Source: an uncultured Mucispirillum sp. (GTDB lineage Bacteria > Chrysiogenota > Deferribacteres > Deferribacterales > Mucispirillaceae). Taken from it: a DNA stretch of 64,000 nt. This document shows, in pieces, positions 25,740 to 34,429 of this stretch (position 1 is the first letter of the stretch; the number at the start of each line of letters is the position of its first letter). The position numbers and the translations under genes were made by a program. The notes under the pieces were generated by a model, which saw only the letters and a program-made list of their open reading frames with translations, had not been told where the DNA came from and made no database searches. The stretch covers positions 1-64,000 of the forward strand of contig CALUZC010000017.1 of assembly GCA_944325215.1 (NCBI GenBank). Reading direction: 5' to 3'.

Positions 25740-26510
25740 ATGATTAGTGTAAAAGATAAAATAGTATTAATTACTGGTGCAACTTCAGGTATAGGAAAGG
25801 CTTGTGCTTACTTATATGCAAAACATGGTGCAAATATTATTATTACAGGAAGAAGAGAAGAAAGACTTATTAGTATAAAAAATGATATAGAAATAAAATA
25901 TGGAGTAAAAGTTTATCCCTACTGCTTTGATATTACAGATAGATTTGCCTGTGAAAAATTTGGTAATGATTTAAAAGCAAATAATCTCACTCCATATATT
26001 TTTATAAATAATGCAGGGCTTGCAAAAGGACTTTCACCACTTCAAGATGGCAATATTGATGACTGGGAAGAAATGATAGATACTAATATTAAAGGGTTTT
26101 TATATGCTGCAAAAGCTGTGCTTGGCTTAATGATTGAAAAAAATGAAGGCTGTATTATTAACCTTGGCAGTATTGCAGGCTCACAAGTTTACCCTGGTGG
26201 TAATGTGTATAATGCTACAAAATTTGCAGTCCGTGCATTAAGTCAGGCTATGAACATGGATTTATTAAAAACTAATATACGTGTATCATCTATTGAACCA
26301 GGTGCTGTAGAAACTGAATTTTCCCTTGTTCGCTTTAATAATGATAAAGAAAAGGCAGATAATGTTTATAAAGGTTTTAAACCTCTAATGGCAGAAGATA
26401 TTGCTGATATTATATTTTTTATGACTACTTTATCTGAAAATATTAATATACAACATTTAATGGTAACCCCAACAGCCCAGCGTTCCTCTACACTTTTTAA
26501 CAGAGGATAA
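25740..26510 (+). CDS. Short-chain dehydrogenase/reductase, YdfG-like
   Basis: 256 residues from the ATG at 25740, placed 5 bases after a strong GGAGG; an upstream in-frame TTG overlaps that site and is unlikely. NAD(P)-binding TGATSGIG at 12-19, NNAG, the catalytic Ser in LGSIAGS and Y157-x3-K161 in YNATK are all present. IRVSSIEPGAVETEFSLVRF resembles YdfG-type 3-hydroxy acid dehydrogenases acting on serine or malonic semialdehyde reductase substrates. Probably read through from the gsp operon. Its stop abuts that of the convergent gene without a gap. Confidence 0.88.
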   Translation: MISVKDKIVLITGATSGIGKACAYLYAKHGANIIITGRREERLISIKNDIEIKYGVKVYPYCFDITDRFACEKFGNDLKANNLTPYIFINNAGLAKGLSPLQDGNIDDWEEMIDTNIKGFLYAAKAVLGLMIEKNEGCIINLGSIAGSQVYPGGNVYNATKFAVRALSQAMNMDLLKTNIRVSSIEPGAVETEFSLVRFNNDKEKADNVYKGFKPLMAEDIADIIFFMTTLSENINIQHLMVTPTAQRSSTLFNRG

Positions 26511-27752
26511 TTACTTTAGGTTATCAAAATAATAATATATTGTATTATTTTCAATACGGCGATACATTACTGCTTGATGGTTATTTTTTATTGGTGATGA
26601 AAACTTACCACAAACCTTACCATTACAGTAAAATTCGCCGTAATTTAACACAATATTTTTGTAATTACATTTTTTAGGAAATGATGATACCTGCTCTTCC
26701 TTTGCCTTAGTCTGCTTGAAAATTAACCCACTAAATGATTGATAATAAATGGTATTATTAAGTTTACATACTTTTGGAAGTTTATAACTCATTGATAAAA
26801 ACCGCTGCCACAATGTTTCAAGATAATATATTTGCAGATTACTGTTATCAAGTATGATAAATGTAGTAGATGATGCAGCAAAATCTTTTGATTTTGGCAG
26901 ATCGTGATATTTTTCTTTATCTGTAATAAGTGTGCTGCCACATACTGCTGCTATACTATGGCTGCTAACTTTACAGTCTGTTTCATCACTTATTTTAACA
27001 GTTTCATTATCTATAACAAAAAATTTATTTTTATCTTTTAATGTTCCATAAAATTTCCCTTCTTGATGGTATATTTTACTATAACCTGAGGGTAGCTGAC
27101 CAGATATTACAAAAGATTTTAATTTATTATTATATACAAGCAGATATCCATTATTTTGCAGTAGTGCCGGCATACCTTTAATATAGCCTGCTGCTGCAAT
27201 TGGAATACCTGTATCACCATGGTATAAAATCTCTCCATTATAAGAATTTCTTAAAACTGCTGTCTGTCCAACCCATTCTATTATATAGTTTGGTATAATC
27301 TCAACACTGCCATTTAGTATTCGTTTATATACTCCAATACTGGCACACTCTTTTGCAGAATAAACATCAATATAGCCGCCGTTATAAATTGCTGCTTCAT
27401 ATCCGTAAACACGCACTTTATAATACTTTTCTTTTAATGCAAGACCAGAACAGTAAGGCATAGTAAACCCTATTTCATTGTCTTTTAAAACAACTATCAT
27501 ATCTTTTCCAGCTGCCACATCATTTACACTGTTATCTGAATATACTTTTTGGTATGATTTACTAAAACTTACAAGTGAGTTTCGTATCATAGAAGATTGT
27601 GGAATAGATTTTTCAAAATCTTTAGGGTGCGAAGGTTCTGCCTTAACAGGCTGAACTGCCTGCATTAAAGGGATATTAGTAATTATTTTTGATTTATCAG
27701 CACAGTTTGTTATAAAAAAACACGTAACAAAAATTACTAATATTTTTTGCAT
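26511..27752 (-). CDS. Cys-rich secreted protein, possible lipoprotein with beta-propeller-like repeats
   Basis: 413 residues from the ATG at 27752; a GTG four codons upstream is an alternative. Signal sequence MQKILVIFVTCFFITNC could be a lipobox, though Asn at -1 is non-canonical. The body consists of short strand-turn-strand blocks (GGYIDVYSAKECASIGVYK, NGYLLVYNNKLKSFVISG, KFYGTLKDKNKFFVIDNE) suggesting a beta-propeller. It has about ten cysteines in the mature part, some paired (TDCKVSS...AAVCGS; FYCNGKVCGK), which points to disulfides. It is the last gene of the envelope operon, 34 bases after barrel copy A. No family recognised; function unknown. Confidence 0.6.
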   Translation of the reverse strand: MQKILVIFVTCFFITNCADKSKIITNIPLMQAVQPVKAEPSHPKDFEKSIPQSSMIRNSLVSFSKSYQKVYSDNSVNDVAAGKDMIVVLKDNEIGFTMPYCSGLALKEKYYKVRVYGYEAAIYNGGYIDVYSAKECASIGVYKRILNGSVEIIPNYIIEWVGQTAVLRNSYNGEILYHGDTGIPIAAAGYIKGMPALLQNNGYLLVYNNKLKSFVISGQLPSGYSKIYHQEGKFYGTLKDKNKFFVIDNETVKISDETDCKVSSHSIAAVCGSTLITDKEKYHDLPKSKDFAASSTTFIILDNSNLQIYYLETLWQRFLSMSYKLPKVCKLNNTIYYQSFSGLIFKQTKAKEEQVSSFPKKCNYKNIVLNYGEFYCNGKVCGKFSSPIKNNHQAVMYRRIENNTIYYYFDNLK

Positions 27753-27786
27753 TAGTTCATACACCCTAAAAAATTGGTATAAAAAC

Positions 27787-28938
27787 TTATTTTAGTATTT
27801 TATTGTTTGGATTTTTGCTTAACTGGTCCCAACCTAATACTATTTCAAGCACATGCCTTGTATCTGCAAATTGACCTGCATATGCACCAAGTTCTTCTGT
27901 ATAATATGCATAATTTATACGTAATGCCCAAATATTTACACCAGCTCCTGCAGTCCAGTAACCTTGATGAAGCCCAGTACGCAGGAAAATCCTGTTCCAA
28001 AAACCAATTTCAGCACCAATATTAACTCTTTTACCAAAGGAATCATCACTACCTGCCATAAATAATAAATCATTAAAATCTAAAACAATATTAGATGAAA
28101 TAAAATCCCAGCTTGGTGATATAGCCAAACTTAAATTTAATGTTGGATTAATTTTATCAAGTCCTGGAGCAAATGAAGTATAACCAAACTCATTAAAAGA
28201 TAAACCCACTCTAGGATTTAACTCTTTTCTAAGCCATGGCAGTTCATAAATCAAACCAACACTGCCATATATTCCCCAGCCATTATGTTTTAAAACATCC
28301 TTAAGAAGTGAATTTGTATTTACATTAACTAATTGAACTGATGAATAAGAAGTAGTATAAGCCATTCTGTATAACCCAATTAATGATATACCAACATGAA
28401 GTGATTTATCAGGTAAAAAAGAATGTGCATATGTTATTACTGCCCCTGCATCTGCATGTACTTTTGCTGCAACTGTTGGCATAGATGGATTATACGTTAA
28501 TAAATTAACATTACTGTTAAAAAAGATACCAAAAGACCAATTTTTATATGTAAATGCTGGAAATGCACTTATTGGGTTAATATTATTATACTGTCCCATC
28601 ATACCATTTAAAGTTTTTGATATGCTGCTGGCATTCATTCCACTGGAAAACACATCAAGTATCTGAGCAGCATTATTTACAAGATTACTGTTCATACCCA
28701 TTGTTATTGGAATTAAATCAAGGCTCCAATGGCTTTTATTCATAGCAAGCCCTGCAGGATTATAAAATGCTGCATATTTATCATCACTAACACCATAAAA
28801 AGCGTTCCCCATACCCATTGCACGAACTGATGTCATTATTCTTGGGTATTCTCTTGAGAATACACTTTTCTGTGCGTATGCATCTGTTATATATGTGAGC
28901 AAAATAAGTGCTGTTATTAACAAAATATGTTTTTTCAT
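27787..28938 (-). CDS. Outer-membrane beta-barrel (FadL/TraF_2/UPF0164-like), copy A
   Basis: 383 residues with a signal peptide (MKKHILLITALILLTYITDAYA). The N-terminal PRIMTSVRAMGMGNAFYGVSDDKYAAFYNPAGLA motif is the hallmark of FadL-like barrels of the TraF_2/PorV type. Alternating amphipathic strands fill the rest, ending in GAGVNIWALRINYAYYTEELG and a final strand HVLEIVLGWDQL. Closely similar to the barrel at 29923-31080 across its whole length. It lies 20 bases after lipoprotein A. Role is unknown; the paired lipoprotein suggests a two-part outer-membrane unit. Confidence 0.75.
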   Translation of the reverse strand: MKKHILLITALILLTYITDAYAQKSVFSREYPRIMTSVRAMGMGNAFYGVSDDKYAAFYNPAGLAMNKSHWSLDLIPITMGMNSNLVNNAAQILDVFSSGMNASSISKTLNGMMGQYNNINPISAFPAFTYKNWSFGIFFNSNVNLLTYNPSMPTVAAKVHADAGAVITYAHSFLPDKSLHVGISLIGLYRMAYTTSYSSVQLVNVNTNSLLKDVLKHNGWGIYGSVGLIYELPWLRKELNPRVGLSFNEFGYTSFAPGLDKINPTLNLSLAISPSWDFISSNIVLDFNDLLFMAGSDDSFGKRVNIGAEIGFWNRIFLRTGLHQGYWTAGAGVNIWALRINYAYYTEELGAYAGQFADTRHVLEIVLGWDQLSKNPNNKILK

Positions 28939-28958
28939 AGCCGCTCCCTTTCAACAAT

Positions 28959-29801
28959 CTATGGAATTTGTAATCCTAAAGATGTTTTTAAATATTCTAA
29001 AAGACTTGTTTCTGTGATAGCACCAGAACTATCACGCAGTTTAGTAGATAAATCTTTCAAAACACTACTAAAATCATTCTGTCCCATTAATGTGCCAACA
29101 GCAGCTGCACCATCTTCACCTAAAATAAGACCATTATCTAAATACATTATAAAATCATTTTTTTCTTTTAAATAAGAAGCAAGCCCTTGAGCTGCAAGAG
29201 TTCCGTCCATTTCATTTTGAGCAAAGTTTTCAAAGCCAGTTTGCGAAAGTTCTAAAGTATTTGCACCACCACCGCTTGTATTTAACATCATTGCTGTTAC
29301 ATTAACAATAGAACCCATCATACCAGCAAGACCACACAAGGTAGTATTTGTTTCAGTTAATTTAAGATTATTTTTTTCTAATTCTGTCCTTCTATCAAAA
29401 CATACTTTAATGGCTTTATCATAAGATGACTGTAAAGATGCACTTTTATTCATATCTATAACAGTTATACCCATTAATGCTCCTGCAGTTTTATATATAT
29501 CGCTGCCACCATCTATTAGTATGCTGTCTATACCATTAACAATATTAAAACCACTACATGATAGTAATGCACTAACATATTTGTAAAGGTCATCATCATT
29601 TAATATAATATTACTACTTACTTGATTATCATAATGGTTAATTACTGACTGGCAGTTACCTTTAATTAAATCAAAATCAAGCTGATCCGTAACTGCAGCA
29701 GAAGTGCTTTTATCTGCAGCACCATCATAAATACTTTCCCCGCAACCTGAAATGAATAATAATATTATGGTTATAAATGGTAATAATTTAACCTTTTTCA
29801 T
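28959..29801 (-). CDS. Lipoprotein with four conserved cysteines, copy A
   Basis: 280 residues from the ATG at 29801, which has GGAGG upstream; the open frame continues to 29846 without support. Type II signal peptide MKKVKLLPFITIILLFISGC with lipobox I-S-G-C. The mature start CGESIYDG is shared with copy B (CGESIYKG). Four cysteines recur in the same contexts in both copies (C-QSVINHY, LLSC-SGFN, C-FDRR, LC-GLAG), so two disulfides are likely. Mostly helical by composition. No known family recognised. Confidence 0.72.
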   Translation of the reverse strand: MKKVKLLPFITIILLFISGCGESIYDGAADKSTSAAVTDQLDFDLIKGNCQSVINHYDNQVSSNIILNDDDLYKYVSALLSCSGFNIVNGIDSILIDGGSDIYKTAGALMGITVIDMNKSASLQSSYDKAIKVCFDRRTELEKNNLKLTETNTTLCGLAGMMGSIVNVTAMMLNTSGGGANTLELSQTGFENFAQNEMDGTLAAQGLASYLKEKNDFIMYLDNGLILGEDGAAAVGTLMGQNDFSSVLKDLSTKLRDSSGAITETSLLEYLKTSLGLQIP

Positions 29802-29922
29802 TAACTGCCTCCAACATGTTAAAGCATACAAGAATATGATAAGCAAAAATCAGACCAAAATCAAGTATTTAACATAAATTGTATTAATTATAAAAATAAA
29901 TTTGCCTTTAGTTATATGTATT

Positions 29923-31080
29923 TTATAACTTATTTATTGGGTCATCTAATAATTGGTCCCAGCCAAGCACAACTTCTAAAACATGCCTTTTATCTGCAAA
30001 CTGGCCAGCATATGCACCAAGTTCTTCTGTATAATAAGCATAATTTATACGCAATATCCAGATATTCATACCAATACCTGCCGTCCAGTAACCTTGATGA
30101 AGCCCAGTGCGTAAAAATAATCTTTCAAAAAAAACAACTTCAGCACCTATATTTACTCGCTTACCAAATGATTGGTCGCTGCCTGCCATAAATAATAAAT
30201 CGTTAAAATCTACAACTATATTAGATGTAAAATATTCCCATTTTGGTGATATTGCAAAACTTAAATTTAATGTAGGGTTAATTTTTTCCAGCCATGGACC
30301 AAATGAAGAAAATCCAAATTCATTAAAAGATAAACCAACCCTAGGATTTAATTCCTTTCTTAACCATGGAAGTTCATACATTACACCAACACTACCATAT
30401 ATTCCCCAGCCTTGATTACTTGATATATTTTTTAGAAGCTGATCTCCATCAATAGTTGGTATATCTGCAAATGTATAATTTACTGCATACCCCATTCTAA
30501 AAAGACCTATTAATGATGCACCAACATGAAGTGAGTTATCAGGTAAAAATGAATGTGCATATGTAACAACACCACCAATATCAACATGAAATTTTGCACC
30601 AGCTGAAGGCATTGCCCTGCCATATGGTATAAAGGTTGCGTTACTGTTAGCAAACAAACCAACAGACCAGTTTTTATATGTAAATGCAGGAAATATTCCA
30701 GCAGGATTTAAGCTGTTATATGTTCCAATCATACTATCTAGTGCCATTGCTACATTATTGGTATTTACATTGTTTTTATCATCTGCCAAACTAACAATTG
30801 TAACAATATTTTGAAACATATCACTATTCATACCAAACGTTAAAGGCACTAAATCTAAACTCCATAAACTTTTATTTCTAGCAAGCCCAGCAGGGTTATA
30901 GAATGCTGCATATTTATCATCACTAACACCAAAAAAAGCATTGCCCATACCCATTGCACGAACCGATGTCATTATTCTAGGATATTCACGAGAAAAAACA
31001 TCTTGTTGAGCATATAAATTTACATGTGATAAAATAAAAATAAAAAAAGAAATTATAAATATATTTATACTTTTTCTCAT
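29923..31080 (-). CDS. Outer-membrane beta-barrel (FadL/TraF_2/UPF0164-like), copy B
   Basis: 385 residues with signal peptide ending VNLYAQQ and the same PRIMTSVRAMGMGNAFFGVSDDKYAAFYNPAGLA signature as copy A. Near-identical blocks include LPWLRKELNPRVGLSFNEFG, DFNDLLFMAGSD-SFGKRVNIGAE and FLRTGLHQGYWTAG. The middle (about 70-120 and 200-225) is the most divergent part, as expected if exposed loops evolve faster. Its start overlaps the lipoprotein B stop by 4 bases, so the pair is translationally coupled. Confidence 0.75.
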   Translation of the reverse strand: MRKSINIFIISFFIFILSHVNLYAQQDVFSREYPRIMTSVRAMGMGNAFFGVSDDKYAAFYNPAGLARNKSLWSLDLVPLTFGMNSDMFQNIVTIVSLADDKNNVNTNNVAMALDSMIGTYNSLNPAGIFPAFTYKNWSVGLFANSNATFIPYGRAMPSAGAKFHVDIGGVVTYAHSFLPDNSLHVGASLIGLFRMGYAVNYTFADIPTIDGDQLLKNISSNQGWGIYGSVGVMYELPWLRKELNPRVGLSFNEFGFSSFGPWLEKINPTLNLSFAISPKWEYFTSNIVVDFNDLLFMAGSDQSFGKRVNIGAEVVFFERLFLRTGLHQGYWTAGIGMNIWILRINYAYYTEELGAYAGQFADKRHVLEVVLGWDQLLDDPINKL

Positions 31081-31880
31081 AAAGCACCAGATTGTGCTAA
31101 AGTTAGAAAATTATGTAATCTTTCTCTAGAAATTTTTTTATTTTCATCGTATAAATATGATGTATATTTTTCAAGCAGTGGTTTTAAGTCTTCACCAGTA
31201 AGCTTTTCTAATTTAGAAGATAAATTAACAAATACATTCATAGTATTAGTTATTTCTGATATAAATAATGGGTTTTCACTAAGAAATACATCTAATTTAG
31301 TATTAATATCTACCCCTTCTAGTGCAGTTTTAAATCCTTGTGCACTAATAGTTATATTATCTAAATTTGATACACCAGCTACCAGTTCTGATAAATTAAT
31401 AAATGTTCCAACAAAACCAGCAGAAGAACATAAAGTAGCTATATTATGGTCAACAGAATTAATATTTGTAGCATTATCAACACTTCTATTTATACATATA
31501 GTAGTGGCTTGGTCAAATATTTTTGTTATAACATCAAGCTGTTGAAATGAAGCATCATGAACACCTACTATGTATGCTATTGTTTTAATATAATCTATTT
31601 GACCTTCAAATGCTTTTATAATATTTAGATAATTAAATCCACCACATTCTAAAAGAGAAGATATATACATGGTGGCTTCTCTATTACTTAGACTTATACC
31701 AGTAACATCTATTTTACGATAATAGTCGACAACTGGAGCACACTTACCTGTAATATAATCAAACTTTACTTGGTCTTCTATTGAAACATCTGCACTTTTA
31801 TTTTCTCCACCTTTATAAATGCTTTCGCCACAACCTGCAACAAGAAGTGTTAAAAGTAGTGCTAAAATACCTTTAGCCAT
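31077..31880 (-). CDS. Lipoprotein with four conserved cysteines, copy B
   Basis: 267 residues with a lipoprotein signal MAKGILALLLTLLVAGC (lipobox V-A-G-C) and mature start CGESIYKG. Conserved cysteine contexts match copy A: KC-APVVDYY, LLEC-GGFN, C-INRS, LC-SSAG. Overall similarity to copy A is moderate, much lower than that between the two barrels. It starts 18 bases after the MltB-like gene and overlaps barrel B by 4 bases. Confidence 0.72.
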   Translation of the reverse strand: MAKGILALLLTLLVAGCGESIYKGGENKSADVSIEDQVKFDYITGKCAPVVDYYRKIDVTGISLSNREATMYISSLLECGGFNYLNIIKAFEGQIDYIKTIAYIVGVHDASFQQLDVITKIFDQATTICINRSVDNATNINSVDHNIATLCSSAGFVGTFINLSELVAGVSNLDNITISAQGFKTALEGVDINTKLDVFLSENPLFISEITNTMNVFVNLSSKLEKLTGEDLKPLLEKYTSYLYDENKKISRERLHNFLTLAQSGAL

Positions 31881-31898
31881 AAAATCACCTATGTAAGC

Positions 31899-32915
31899 CT
31901 ATCTACCATATAAAACAGCACCTGCTCTTGAGCCTACAATATTACCAAGATAATTAACCCCTAGCACATAATGTATACTTGGATTATACCTAAATACTGA
32001 ACAAAAGTTGTTAAATGCTGCATGATATTCTGTGCCATAACTTCCTTCTACCGTAAATAGAATAGCCTTTAAATCATTAGATACCTGAAATGGAAAGCGA
32101 ACACCAGCTTTTTTTAAAGTGCCAACAGTTACTTTATTACCCTTACATGGGTTTTCAACAACATATTTTTTATACCCTTTACCACTAACTCTTACTTTAA
32201 TAGATACTGGCTCTCCAGTTTTCCACCCTTTTTCTGTTAAAAAGTTTGCTACGCTGTATAATGCATCTAAATGATTATTTATTATATCAATATGTTTGCT
32301 GCCTGTTCCACTTACTGCATACGTTAAAACATTACTTGGCATAAACTGTGGTATACCAATTGCCCCTGCATACGAACTTTTTATATCAAATATATTAGTA
32401 TCAGTTTTTCTTGCAAATAAAAGAAGTGCTTCAAGCTCTGCTTGAAAATATTTTGCCCTGCGTGGATAATAAAAAGCCAATGTAGCTATAGAATCTATAG
32501 CTCTAAAACGCATAGGAGAATGTCCATAGTTTGTTTCCATACCAATAATACCAGATATAATATGAGCAGGAACACCATATTGATTTTGTGCTTTTAAAAG
32601 CTCTCCACGATGTTTATGAAAATAATCTACACCATAGCCTATACGAATATCGTTTACCATATTCCTACGGTAGATTTCCCATGTGTTAACAGTTTCTGCT
32701 GGTTTATTCATAAACTTTGGTGTAAACCCTGAATGCATTGTATTATCAAAAACATCTCTTAAATATGATTTTGAAAAACCATGTTTTCGAACCATTTCAT
32801 TAATAAAAGCATCAACATCAGGATTATTTTTAAACTTGCCAGCAGTAAGCTCTGCATAAGAATCAATATTAAAAGTAAATAAAAAAAACAATATTATTAA
32901 AAATTTCTTTTTCAT
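31899..32915 (-). CDS. mltB: Lytic murein transglycosylase, MltB family
   Basis: Periplasmic enzyme cleaving the glycan strands of peptidoglycan with 1,6-anhydro product formation. 338 residues from the ATG at 32915; a GTG two codons upstream is possible. A signal peptide (MKKKFLIILFFLFTFNIDSYA) lacks a lipobox cysteine, unlike E. coli MltB. The SLT_2 domain shows the catalytic Glu in GIIGMETNYGH (E127) and SSYAGAIGIPQFMPSNVLTYA. First gene of a same-strand run with the two lipoprotein/barrel pairs, hinting at a shared envelope role. Confidence 0.9.
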   Translation of the reverse strand: MKKKFLIILFFLFTFNIDSYAELTAGKFKNNPDVDAFINEMVRKHGFSKSYLRDVFDNTMHSGFTPKFMNKPAETVNTWEIYRRNMVNDIRIGYGVDYFHKHRGELLKAQNQYGVPAHIISGIIGMETNYGHSPMRFRAIDSIATLAFYYPRRAKYFQAELEALLLFARKTDTNIFDIKSSYAGAIGIPQFMPSNVLTYAVSGTGSKHIDIINNHLDALYSVANFLTEKGWKTGEPVSIKVRVSGKGYKKYVVENPCKGNKVTVGTLKKAGVRFPFQVSNDLKAILFTVEGSYGTEYHAAFNNFCSVFRYNPSIHYVLGVNYLGNIVGSRAGAVLYGR

Positions 32916-33048
32916 AGGCACTTTTTATACCATATTATTTAAAAAATTAAAAGCAAAAATTTTATTTTTTACAAAATTACCTAAAGTTGAAATTTCTTGC
33001 TATTTTATATTATTTATTATAAATTGCAAATATATACTGGAGGAAATT

Positions 33049-33693
33049 ATGATTGTTTCTGCATCTATATTAAGTGCTGATTTTGCAAATTTAGAAAAAG
33101 AAATTAAGGCTGTAGATATTGCTGGTGCTGACTGGATACATTTAGATATTATGGACGGCTCATTTGTTCCAAATATAACATTTGGAGCACCAGTTGTAAA
33201 AGCATTAAGAAAACATACACAAAAACCTTTTGATGTTCATTTGATGATAGAAAACCCTGCTAAATTTATTGATGATTTTATTGACGCTGGAGCTGATATA
33301 ATTGTTCCACACTTTGAAGCAGACAGGCATATTCAAAGAACTATTTTATATATTAAAAGCAAAGGCAAAAAAGCTGGTGTATCCCTTAACCCTTCCACTC
33401 CCGTTTCCATGCTTGAAGAAATTCTTCCATTTCTTGATATGGTATTGATTATGTCTGTTAACCCGGGCTTTCCTGCACAAAGCTTAATTGAAACAAGTTA
33501 TGATAAAATCAAAAAGTTAAAAAACATGGGTGAAAACATAAAACATAATTTTATAATTGAAGTTGATGGAGGGGTTAATGATAAAACGGTAGCAAAACTT
33601 GCCGAATCAGGAATGACTGCTGCTGTGGCAGGAAGTTATATATTTAACACAAATGACTATACCATACCTATTAATACATTAAAAAAACACTAA
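33049..33693 (+). CDS. rpe: Ribulose-phosphate 3-epimerase
   Basis: Interconverts ribulose-5-phosphate and xylulose-5-phosphate in the pentose phosphate pathway. 214 residues with the TIM-barrel landmarks SASILSADFANLE, WIHLDIMDGSFVPNITFG, DVHLMIENP and IIEVDGGVN. The phosphate-binding loop reads VNPGFPAQ where the family has VNPGFGGQ, an uncommon change. A strong GGAGGAAATT precedes the ATG. Divergent from mltB across a 133-base AT-rich gap. Confidence 0.95.
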   Translation: MIVSASILSADFANLEKEIKAVDIAGADWIHLDIMDGSFVPNITFGAPVVKALRKHTQKPFDVHLMIENPAKFIDDFIDAGADIIVPHFEADRHIQRTILYIKSKGKKAGVSLNPSTPVSMLEEILPFLDMVLIMSVNPGFPAQSLIETSYDKIKKLKNMGENIKHNFIIEVDGGVNDKTVAKLAESGMTAAVAGSYIFNTNDYTIPINTLKKH

Positions 33694-33725
33694 ACACATA
33701 TCTTACTGATAAAAAAAGTGTTTTT
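33694..33725 (+). terminator. Weak possible terminator after rpe
   Basis: AAACAC (33692-33697) can pair with GTGTTT (33718-33723) across a 20-base loop, followed by T-rich sequence. The stem overlaps the rpe stop codon and is weak. Confidence 0.3.
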
Positions 33726-33829
33726 TGTTAATTTCATCAAATGTATAATTAGTGTTTTATTTTTGCAAGATTAATATAAAAAAAATAATAAAATTTATAT
33801 TTATTTTTGTAGCAAATTATATTTTTTTA

Positions 33830-33838
33830 TGATATACT
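33830..33838 (+). promoter_or_regulatory. Extended -10 promoter for the response-regulator gene
   Basis: TG-A-TATACT at 33830-33838 fits an extended -10 element; no good -35 is seen (TAGCAA at the 17-base position). A start near 33845 would give a leader of about 135 bases containing the hairpin at 33931-33965. Confidence 0.45.
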
Positions 33839-33930
33839 CATTTTAAGGGATATAATTTATTTAATTTTACTTAAAGAAAAGTTAATATTAAAGGCTATTT
33901 TTATAAAGTATATATAAAAAAATATCTACA

Positions 33931-33965
33931 TTAAATACTTTATAACAATGTTATGAAGTATTTAA
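33931..33965 (+). promoter_or_regulatory. 16-bp stem-loop directly before the response-regulator ribosome-binding site
   Basis: TTAAATACTTTATAAC (33931-33946), loop AAT, GTTATGAAGTATTTAA (33950-33965): all 16 positions pair, one as G-U. It is followed by TTTTA and then the GGAGG of the response regulator (33971-33975). It could be an mRNA-stability or translation-control hairpin, a weak terminator, or an operator. See findings. Confidence 0.7.
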
Positions 33966-33981
33966 TTTTAGGAGGACTATT

Positions 33982-34344
33982 ATGGCTTATAATATTTTAC
34001 TAGTTGATGACGAAGAAGATATTAGGTTTTTATTTTCATCAGTATTAAAAGAAGAAGGTTACAATACATTTGAGGCTTCAAATTCTGCAGAATGTTTTGC
34101 AATACTTGAAAAAGAAAAAATTGATTTATGTCTTTTAGACATTAAATTAAAAGGGGAAAGCGGTATAGATATTTTGCAGCGTATTGTCAAAGAATACAAA
34201 GGTATGAAAACTATTCTCGCCACTGCTTACTCAGCTTATCAAGATGATTTTTCCACATGGAGTGCTGATGGATATTGGGTAAAATCACAAGACACTGACT
34301 CATTAAAAGAAGAAGTGAAAAAAGTGCTTGCAAAAGAAAGTTAA
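33982..34344 (+). CDS. Single-domain CheY-like response regulator
   Basis: Receiver domain only, 120 residues, no output domain. Acidic pocket D9-D10-E11, phosphoacceptor D53 in LCLLDIKLKGESG, the Thr switch in ILATAYSAY, and the conserved Lys in WVKSQD are all in place. It precedes the GDP-mannose pyrophosphorylase fusion and the glucan cluster, with no histidine kinase gene in the window. It probably works by protein contact, but its partner is unknown. A strong GGAGG lies 6 bases before the ATG and a 16-bp hairpin precedes that. Confidence 0.9.
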   Translation: MAYNILLVDDEEDIRFLFSSVLKEEGYNTFEASNSAECFAILEKEKIDLCLLDIKLKGESGIDILQRIVKEYKGMKTILATAYSAYQDDFSTWSADGYWVKSQDTDSLKEEVKKVLAKES

Positions 34345-34348
34345 TATT

Positions 34349-34374
34349 ATAAGGGGTGTAAAATTGCCCCTTAT
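34349..34374 (+). terminator. Hairpin after the response-regulator gene
   Basis: ATAAGGGG / CCCCTTAT, 8-bp stem with a 10-base loop, starting 4 bases after the stop codon. The T-run that would make a classical terminator is poor (CAATAAGC follows), so it may be a partial terminator or an mRNA 3'-end protecting structure. Confidence 0.55.
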
Positions 34375-34429
34375 CAATAAGCTATAAATTTTTATTTAAA
34401 AATAAAAAGAGATAAAAGGTGGTATTACT

